Shown here: positions 58,274-64,000 of the stretch, piece by piece
Numbering within the stretch: position 1 is the first letter of the stretch
Layout: each line of letters begins with the position of its first letter
Source: Bacteroidia bacterium
GTDB taxonomy: Bacteria; Bacteroidota; Bacteroidia; Flavobacteriales; Flavobacteriaceae
Length of the DNA stretch: 64,000 nt
Assembly: GCA_030431055.1 (NCBI GenBank)
Contig: JAUIJA010000008.1
Coordinates: forward strand, 1 to 64,000
Direction of reading: 5' to 3'
Notes under the pieces: generated by a model
Database searches by the model: none
What the model saw: only the letters and a program-made list of their open reading frames with translations
Told to the model about the DNA's origin: nothing
Made by a program: the position numbers and the translations under genes

Positions 58274-59449
58274 ATGAACTATATACTTTTCGACGGAACT
58301 GTTCGTAACGCTTTACTTCCGTTTACATTTACTCGTCCGGTTGCCGATATTCGCGTAGGAATTTTAACCATTCGTGAAAAATGGGAAAAATATTTAGGTT
58401 ATACTACAACTACTTTAACCGAAGAATATTTAATGGATAAATATCCTATGGTTGAAATGGAAGAAAACATAATGATAAACGCTTCTTTTTTTCCCAATGA
58501 AGTTTTGGTAGAAATGATTTTGAATCTTGAAAAAAATCAAGCAATTATTGTTGGCGAAGAAATCATTGCTTTTTATACTAACGATACACAAGATGATATC
58601 GATTTTGATAGTTATGAGTTAATTGATTATGATGCTGAAGTTTTACGAATTGAAAATACTTGGGATATTTTTGCTAAAAACGATTTGGCAATTCGTGAAG
58701 ACTTTGATTTACTTACCGAAGGTAGAACATCACAACCAATTCCTAAAAGTGTAAATGTAATTGCGCCAGAAAATATTTTTATTGAAGAAGGAGCAAAATT
58801 AGAATTTGTGACTTTAAACGCATCAAGTGGACCTATTTATATAGGTAGAGATGCTGAAATTATGGAAGGTTCGTTAATTCGTGGTCCGTTTGCATTAGGA
58901 GAAGAAGCGCAAGTTAAGTTAGGAGCAAAAATTTACGGAGCAACTACTGTCGGGCCGCATTGTAGAGTAGGAGGTGAAGTGAATAATTCGGTTATGTTTG
59001 CGTATTCTAATAAAGGTCATGATGGATTTTTAGGTAATGCTGTTTTAGGTGAATGGTGTAACATTGGCGCCGACTCTAATAATTCTAATTTAAAGAATAA
59101 TTATGATGCTGTACGATTATGGAGTTATGAATCGGAAAACTTTGCTAAAACAGGTTTACAATTTTGCGGATTGATGATGGGTGATCATTCTAAATGTGGA
59201 ATTAATACGATGTTTAATACAGGAACAGTAATAGGAGTTTCTTCTAATATTTTTGGAAGTGGTTTTCCACGTAATTTTGTGCCAAGTTTCTCTTGGGGCG
59301 GAGCTTCTGGATTTTCAACCTATTTAACTAAAAAAGCTTTTGAAACGGCACGAATAGTAATGAGTAGACGTAAAGTAGAGTTTACTGAACAAGATGCTGC
59401 AATTTTAGAACACGTTTTTGAAGAAACTAAAAAATGGAGAAAAGAATAA
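58274..59449 (+). CDS. GlmU-like bifunctional sugar nucleotidyltransferase (Bacteroidota type)
   Basis: This 391-residue protein belongs to the Bacteroidota form of GlmU, which is thought to acetylate glucosamine 1-phosphate and make UDP-GlcNAc. The N-terminus NYILFDGTVRNALLPFTFTRPVAD replaces the usual GxGTRM loop. A left-handed beta-helix follows, with hexapeptide repeats (APENIFIEEGAKLEF, GPIYIGRDAEIMEGSLIRGP, KLGAKIYGATTVGPHCRVG). It supplies MurA and glycan synthesis. Family assignment is from memory of the pattern. Confidence 0.88.
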   Translation: MNYILFDGTVRNALLPFTFTRPVADIRVGILTIREKWEKYLGYTTTTLTEEYLMDKYPMVEMEENIMINASFFPNEVLVEMILNLEKNQAIIVGEEIIAFYTNDTQDDIDFDSYELIDYDAEVLRIENTWDIFAKNDLAIREDFDLLTEGRTSQPIPKSVNVIAPENIFIEEGAKLEFVTLNASSGPIYIGRDAEIMEGSLIRGPFALGEEAQVKLGAKIYGATTVGPHCRVGGEVNNSVMFAYSNKGHDGFLGNAVLGEWCNIGADSNNSNLKNNYDAVRLWSYESENFAKTGLQFCGLMMGDHSKCGINTMFNTGTVIGVSSNIFGSGFPRNFVPSFSWGGASGFSTYLTKKAFETARIVMSRRKVEFTEQDAAILEHVFEETKKWRKE

Positions 59450-59513
59450 TTTGTTAATTTGGAAATTAGATGATTTGGGAAAAGTTACAACTCTAAATTC
59501 TAACATAGTTATA

Positions 59514-59544
59514 TTGTCAAATTACTAAATTAAATTTATCTTTG
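59514..59544 (+). promoter_or_regulatory. Promoter of mtaB
   Basis: TTG, 20-bp spacer, TATCTTTG, 46 bp before the start codon. Confidence 0.7.
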
Positions 59545-59590
59545 CACTCCTCAATTTTTTGACAACGAATTCATTGATTGAGAGTTACTT

Positions 59591-60919
59591 ATGGAAAACA
59601 AAAAAAACGTTGCGTTTTATACGCTTGGATGTAAATTAAACTTTTCTGAAACATCCACAATTGCTAGAGATTTTCAAAATGAAGGTTTTAACCGAGTTGA
59701 CTTTGATGAGGTTGCCGATATTTATGTAATTAATACTTGCTCAGTTACTGAAAATGCCGATAAACAATTCAAGCAAATTGTAAAGAAAGCATTAAAGAAA
59801 AACGAAAAAGCTTTTGTAGCTGCGGTTGGTTGTTATGCGCAATTAAAACCTGAAGAGTTAGCGGCTGTTGATGGTGTTGATTTGGTTTTAGGAGCAACAG
59901 AAAAATTTAAAATTACCGATTACATAAACGATTTGTCTAAAAATGATATGGGTGAAGTGCATTCATGCGAAATTGAAGATGCTGATTTTTATGTAGGAAG
60001 TTATTCTATTGGTGATAGAACACGTGCGTTTTTAAAAGTGCAAGATGGCTGCGATTATAAATGTACGTATTGTACAATTCCATTGGCTAGAGGAATTTCT
60101 CGAAGCGATACTATGGAAAACGTAATGAAAAATGCAGCTGAAATTTCTGCTAAAGGAATTAAGGAAATTGTTTTAACCGGAGTTAATATTGGCGATTACG
60201 GAAAAGGTGAATTCGGAAATAAAAAACACGAACATACTTTTCTAGAATTGGTACAACATTTAGATAAGGTTGAAGGAATTGAACGTTTGCGTATTTCTTC
60301 GATTGAGCCGAACCTGTTGAAAAATGAAACCATTGATTTTGTTTCAAAAAGCAGAACGTTTGTTCCGCATTTTCATATTCCATTACAATCGGGTTCAAAT
60401 GATATTTTGAAGAAAATGAAACGTCGTTATTTACGTGAGTTGTATACAGACAGAGTTGCAAAAATCCGCGAAGTAATGCCGCATGCTTGTATTGGTGTTG
60501 ACGTTATTGTTGGTTTTCCTGGTGAAACCGATGAACATTTTTTAGAAACCTATCATTTTTTGAATGATTTAGACATTTCATATTTACACGTTTTTACGTA
60601 TTCGGAAAGAGATAATACCGAAGCAGTGGAAATGGATGGAGTTGTGCCAAAAAATGTTCGCTCGAAAAGAAGTAAAATGTTACGAGGACTTTCTGTTAAA
60701 AAGCGTAGAGCATTTTATGAAAGTCAAATTGGAACTACAAGAACAGTTTTGTTTGAAGGTGAAAATAAAGAGGGTTATATTCATGGATTTACCGAAAATT
60801 ACGTAAAAGTAATTGCTCCTTGGAATCCTGAATTAGTTAATACACTTCATCAAGTTAATTTAACTAAAATTGATGAAGAAGGTCGCGTTCGAATTGAATT
60901 TGTAAATGAATTAGTTTAA
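59591..60919 (+). CDS. mtaB: tRNA t6A37 methylthiotransferase MtaB
   Basis: This 442-residue radical-SAM enzyme converts t6A37 to ms2t6A37 in ANN-decoding tRNAs. Three N-terminal Cys (TLGCKLNFSE, INTCSV, VGCYAQ) hold one [4Fe-4S] cluster, and CDYKCTYC holds the radical-SAM cluster; a C-terminal TRAM domain ends the protein. The GCKLN form is typical of MtaB rather than MiaB. It is convergent with a thioesterase gene 3 bp away. Confidence 0.94.
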   Translation: MENKKNVAFYTLGCKLNFSETSTIARDFQNEGFNRVDFDEVADIYVINTCSVTENADKQFKQIVKKALKKNEKAFVAAVGCYAQLKPEELAAVDGVDLVLGATEKFKITDYINDLSKNDMGEVHSCEIEDADFYVGSYSIGDRTRAFLKVQDGCDYKCTYCTIPLARGISRSDTMENVMKNAAEISAKGIKEIVLTGVNIGDYGKGEFGNKKHEHTFLELVQHLDKVEGIERLRISSIEPNLLKNETIDFVSKSRTFVPHFHIPLQSGSNDILKKMKRRYLRELYTDRVAKIREVMPHACIGVDVIVGFPGETDEHFLETYHFLNDLDISYLHVFTYSERDNTEAVEMDGVVPKNVRSKRSKMLRGLSVKKRRAFYESQIGTTRTVLFEGENKEGYIHGFTENYVKVIAPWNPELVNTLHQVNLTKIDEEGRVRIEFVNELV

Positions 60920-60922
60920 AAA

Positions 60923-61465
60923 TTATAAATCTAAAATTACATTGTAATTTTTTAAAGAAGCTAAAGACTCTTCCGAAGTATGATCAAATTTTTCTTCAAG
61001 GGTTTTTAGCTTTTTCTTTTGATTTATTTTTCTAACTGCATCGAAAAATCGTCTTACTTCTTCCAGACTTTTAATTTCTAGGGTTGGAACTTTTGTGTTG
61101 TTACCTGATTCGTTTTTTGCTACCATAGTGAAGTAACTAGAGTTGCAATGTTTTTTTACACCCGTTTGAATATTTTCAGAATCAACACGAATTCCCACTA
61201 CCATAGAACTACTACCAACATAATTAACGGAAGCTTTTAATGTAACTAATTCACCAACTTCAACTGGGTTCAAAAAGTCGACTGTATCAACTGAAGCTGT
61301 AACACAATAACAACCTGAATATTTAGAAGCAGAAGCAAAAGCAATTTGATCCATTAGTTTTAAAAGATAACCGCCGTGTATTTTTCCGCTAAAATTTGAA
61401 TGAGATGGCAGCATTAATTCAGTTAGTGTTATTTTTGAGGCTTCTACAGTGTTATTCGATTTCAT
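60923..61465 (-). CDS. Acyl-CoA thioesterase, BFIT/YciA-type hotdog
   Basis: This 180-residue protein has the hotdog pattern of the YciA/ACOT group: SHSNFSGKIHGGYLLKLMDQIAF, CVTASVDTVDFLNPVEVGELV. It hydrolyses acyl-CoA in the cytoplasm. The C-terminal 50 residues form a charged helix. The start overlaps the end of the upstream membrane-protein gene by 14 bp. Confidence 0.92.
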   Translation of the reverse strand: MKSNNTVEASKITLTELMLPSHSNFSGKIHGGYLLKLMDQIAFASASKYSGCYCVTASVDTVDFLNPVEVGELVTLKASVNYVGSSSMVVGIRVDSENIQTGVKKHCNSSYFTMVAKNESGNNTKVPTLEIKSLEEVRRFFDAVRKINQKKKLKTLEEKFDHTSEESLASLKNYNVILDL

Positions 61466-61850
61466 TTTGATTAGAATTAAAGTTAAAATGAGGAGAATTT
61501 TCTTTTTGAACTTTGGTTATAAAATAACGCGTATCTCCCCACCAAAAAAATGTACGATAACGCTCAATGTAATCAACTTTTACATACATGCCTTGGTATT
61601 CTTTTAACTTATTGATGATGTCTTGGTCTTTTCCTTCTACTGAAAACTTAAAAATTTGAGCACCAGAAATTCCTTGGCTAATTTCTCCTTCCCAAGTTTT
61701 AACTAAATAGCCTTTGTTGGAAATTTTGATTAATTCACCTGAACGAACGCCTTCACTATACGGAACGTAATATGCGAAGCTGATATAACCAATTAATCCA
61801 AGTGTAAAAAATAAGACTGAATAGATGAATATTTTTCTAATTACTGACAT
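61452..61850 (-). CDS. Small single-span membrane protein
   Basis: This 132-residue protein has one N-terminal membrane helix (FIYSVLFFTLGLIGYISFAYYV) and a beta-rich periplasmic-like domain (SGELIKISNKGYLVKTWEGE). The family is found in Bacteroidota, and its function is unknown. It sits 10 bp after rmuC and overlaps the thioesterase gene, so all three are likely one operon. Confidence 0.82.
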   Translation of the reverse strand: MSVIRKIFIYSVLFFTLGLIGYISFAYYVPYSEGVRSGELIKISNKGYLVKTWEGEISQGISGAQIFKFSVEGKDQDIINKLKEYQGMYVKVDYIERYRTFFWWGDTRYFITKVQKENSPHFNFNSNQNEIE

Positions 61851-61860
61851 AACTTTTGTT

Positions 61861-63198
61861 TTAATTGTCTAATAGATTTTCGTTTTCTGTTGCTCTTTTT
61901 AAAATATTTTCTGGTAATGCTTTTTTAGCTTTTGCACCCATTTTTTTCAATTTCTCAATGCTTACAACAATATTTCCACGACCATCTACTAATTTATTCA
62001 TAGCGTTTCCATATTCGACTTTGGCATCGTCCATTTTTTTACCAATCTTAATCAAATCTTGCACGAAACCTTCAAATTTGTCATACAAAGCACCAGCTTG
62101 ACGCGCAATTTCAATTGCGTTTTCTTGTTGTTTCTGATTGGTCCACATACTATCAATTGTGCGAAGTGTAGCCAAAAGAGTCGAAGGAGTTACAATTACA
62201 ATGTTTTTTTCAAAAGCTCTGTTGTATAAAGTGTTATCTTCATTTAATGCCAAAGCAAAAGCAGTTTCAATTGGAACAAAAAGCAAGACAAAATCCGGAC
62301 TTTCCATTTGGTAAATGTCTTGATAATTCTTGTCGCCTAATTGTTCTACATGTCGCTTAATCGAATTAACATGCTCTTTTAAAAAGTTGGCTTTTAAAGT
62401 ATCGTCATCTTCATTAATATAACGCTCGTAAGCGGTTAATGAAACTTTAGAATCGACAACCATTTTCTTGCCGTCAGGAAGATTTATAATTACATCAGGT
62501 TGAATTCTGTTGCCTTCATCGTTTGTAAAACTTTGTTGTACTTCATATTCGCGACCTTTTTCTAATCCCGATTTTTCTAAAACGCGTTCTAAAACTAATT
62601 CGCCCCAATTTCCTTGCATTTTGCTATCACCTTTTAATGCTTTAGTTAAGTTTTCAGCTTCTTTGGTGATTTTGAGGTTTTGGTCTTTTAAGTTCTGTAA
62701 TTGCTCTTTTAAAGCAGCATGATAACCATGTGTTTCTTTTTGAGAGTCTTCCACTTTCTTTTCAAATAATTGAATTTTTTCTTGAAGTGGATTTAAAATA
62801 TTTTTGATGTTTTCCTTGTTCTGTTCAGTAAACTTAGAAGTTTTTTCTTCCAATATTTTATTGGCTAAAACTTCAAATTCTTTAGTGAATTTTTCTTGAA
62901 GTTCTGTTAATTCTTGTTTTTGCTCTTTATTTCGTTCCAATAAATTATCAAAATCATTTTCCTTTTTTGCTAATTGAATAGCTAAACTTTCTTTTTCTTG
63001 TTGAATTTCTAATTTTTCTGAAAGTAATTTTTCAATTGCATTTTTTTGCTCTTGAATTTGGTTTTGAAAATTTGAATTTTGAGTTTCTAAACTAGATGTT
63101 AGTGATTGATGTTGGGCTTTACTAATAGTTTTTCCAATAAAAAATCCTACTAGCGAAGCTATAATAAAAGTAATAATTCCTACTAAAACGGTTGTCAT
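61861..63198 (-). CDS. rmuC: DNA recombination protein RmuC
   Basis: This 445-residue protein has an N-terminal membrane anchor (VGIITFIIASLVGFFIG), a long coiled coil (about residues 30-175) and the RmuC nuclease-like domain (MQGNWGELVLERVLEKSGL, PDGKKMVVDSKVSLTAYERY). RmuC limits inversions at short inverted repeats, of interest given the many palindromic repeats in this window. It follows the secreted subtilase gene by 4 bp. Confidence 0.94.
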   Translation of the reverse strand: MTTVLVGIITFIIASLVGFFIGKTISKAQHQSLTSSLETQNSNFQNQIQEQKNAIEKLLSEKLEIQQEKESLAIQLAKKENDFDNLLERNKEQKQELTELQEKFTKEFEVLANKILEEKTSKFTEQNKENIKNILNPLQEKIQLFEKKVEDSQKETHGYHAALKEQLQNLKDQNLKITKEAENLTKALKGDSKMQGNWGELVLERVLEKSGLEKGREYEVQQSFTNDEGNRIQPDVIINLPDGKKMVVDSKVSLTAYERYINEDDDTLKANFLKEHVNSIKRHVEQLGDKNYQDIYQMESPDFVLLFVPIETAFALALNEDNTLYNRAFEKNIVIVTPSTLLATLRTIDSMWTNQKQQENAIEIARQAGALYDKFEGFVQDLIKIGKKMDDAKVEYGNAMNKLVDGRGNIVVSIEKLKKMGAKAKKALPENILKRATENENLLDN

Positions 63199-63202
63199 TA
63201 AT

Positions 63203-64000
63203 CTATTTTTTTATGAATTTTTGGTAATTGTTTTTATAAATTCCTTCAAACTGAATGATGTAAATTCCAGATGATAGGTTAGAAATATCAATTTGAGTTG
63301 TATTTGTTTTCGGTTCAATTTGCTTTACTGTTTGACCTAATGTGTTTACTATTTTTAGTGATTTCAATGAGGCTACATCTGCATAATTTTCAATAGTTAT
63401 TAAGTTTTCGGCCGGATTTGGATAAACATTAACTTGGATGTTGTTGAAATTTTCAGCAGCTAAATTGGTATTTAATAATGTAATTGCTGCTTGCATATTT
63501 GGTAACGGACCAATATGTTTTGAAATATCACCACCTTGCGGAATTCCTGTTTGAATTAAAATATCTCTAATCTGTTGGCTTGTCAAATAATTTCCGGTTG
63601 CATTAAAATAAAGCGATTGTAAAATTATTGCACACGATGCAACAATTGGAGTTGCAGAGCTTGTTCCAGAAAAATTCGTGTATTGTTGGTTAAAATCGCT
63701 ACCATAAGTAACATAATCGCCATAACCAGGAGCGAGTACATTTTGTCCCCAACCTTGTAAATTTACTCTTGAGCCATAAGTACTATAGCTAATTCTTTGA
63801 TGCGTGGTATTAGATGTGCCAGCGCCAACAATTATAGCACCGCTATCGCCACGATTCATGTATGAAGTGTAATTTGAATTGTCTAAATTTTGGTTTCCAT
63901 TTCCAGCCGCAGCTACAACAACTAAGCCAGCATCTGTTGCCGCTTTTGTTAAATTCCAAACGGTTAATTCATATTCTGCAGGAACAAAATCATTACTTTG
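63203..64000 (-). CDS. S8 subtilisin-like peptidase with type IX sorting tail (5' part outside window)
   Basis: The frame is open to the window end, so the ORF-track ATG at 63859 is internal; 265 residues are seen. VVVAAAGNGNQN and the catalytic Ser in FSGTSSATPIV mark an S8 subtilase; the Asp and His lie outside. The last 75 residues (VNVYPNPAENLITIENY, IVNTLGQTVKQI, SSGIYIIQFEG) are a type A C-terminal domain for secretion by the type IX system. The product is thus an exported protease. Confidence 0.93.
   Translation of the reverse strand, partial: QSNDFVPAEYELTVWNLTKAATDAGLVVVAAAGNGNQNLDNSNYTSYMNRGDSGAIIVGAGTSNTTHQRISYSTYGSRVNLQGWGQNVLAPGYGDYVTYGSDFNQQYTNFSGTSSATPIVASCAIILQSLYFNATGNYLTSQQIRDILIQTGIPQGGDISKHIGPLPNMQAAITLLNTNLAAENFNNIQVNVYPNPAENLITIENYADVASLKSLKIVNTLGQTVKQIEPKTNTTQIDISNLSSGIYIIQFEGIYKNNYQKFIKK

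Overview
The window is AT-rich chromosomal DNA from a member of the Bacteroidota, most likely a Flavobacterium or a close relative in the Flavobacteriaceae. The grounds are the gene content (two aconitases side by side, 482-residue GAPDH, DUF4290-murA, DUF5686, DUF4199, the Bacteroidota-type GlmU, ribonuclease Y next to zapA, a subtilase with a type IX secretion tail), lipoproteins with acidic residues after the lipobox Cys, and promoters of the Bacteroidota kind (TTG, 18-20 bp, TAnnTTTG) ahead of several genes. The species is inference. There is no rRNA operon, prophage, CRISPR array or plasmid backbone.

Layout. 1-4 kb: 3' part of acnB, then acnA. 4.0-5.0 kb: an intact IS982-family element with perfect terminal repeats and a 7-bp target duplication, inserted between the acnA terminator and a Crp/Fnr-type regulator gene. 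5-7.7 kb: the regulator, a lipoprotein with a duplicated anti-sigma-like domain, and a beta-barrel-like protein. 7.7-14.8 kb: GAPDH, DegP/HtrA protease, dapF, a GNAT enzyme, mltG, a DUF2279 protein and a lysozyme-like protein. 14.8-17.4 kb: dnaA, a low-molecular-weight phosphatase and an RsmI-type methyltransferase in one overlapping minus-strand operon. 17.7-25.9 kb: thioesterase, YigZ, DMT transporter, HAD phosphatase, ribD, GNAT, prmC, an ABC permease, hisS. 26-28 kb: a DoxD-DoxA fusion, a small exported protein and an OsmC protein. 28-36.6 kb: tRNA-Met, START-like protein, class IV aminotransferase, YqgE, HU, fmt, recQ, an AAA kinase, DUF493, DUF4290, murA. 36.6-44.8 kb: DUF5686 outer-membrane protein, aroQ, OmpX-like barrel, xerD, rny, a 6S-like RNA, zapA and a ZapB-like coiled coil. 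45-52 kb: M23 peptidase, TonB-dependent receptor, EF-hand-like lipoprotein, MATE transporter, DUF2971. 52.4-57.5 kb: ABC exporter, phosphohexomutase, glycosyltransferase 2 and DUF4199 in one minus-strand run. 57.7-64 kb: rpmE2, glmU-like gene, mtaB, thioesterase, small membrane protein, rmuC and the 3' part of a secreted subtilase.

Most genes are housekeeping. Cell-envelope functions recur: DAP and UDP-GlcNAc supply (dapF, murA, glmU-like), peptidoglycan remodelling (mltG, lysozyme-like, M23), glycolipid or lipid export, and outer-membrane receptors. Translation and RNA functions form a second theme (prmC, hisS, fmt, mtaB, rpmE2, rsmI-like, rny, tRNA-Met).

The most unusual signal is a population of short palindromic REP-like repeats (at least ten sites in 64 kb). 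They lie in intergenic gaps, in composites, and one is nested inside another. Two lie in frame inside ribD and prmC, where they add about eight to ten residues to conserved enzymes. Other points worth a look are Asp in place of the catalytic Cys in MurA, a promoter-like sequence pointing out of the IS982 end, terminator-like hairpins directly against start codons, a structured 6S-like RNA, and direct repeats flanking a MATE gene that has no ATG. I did not find a convincing new multi-gene defence or mobile system.
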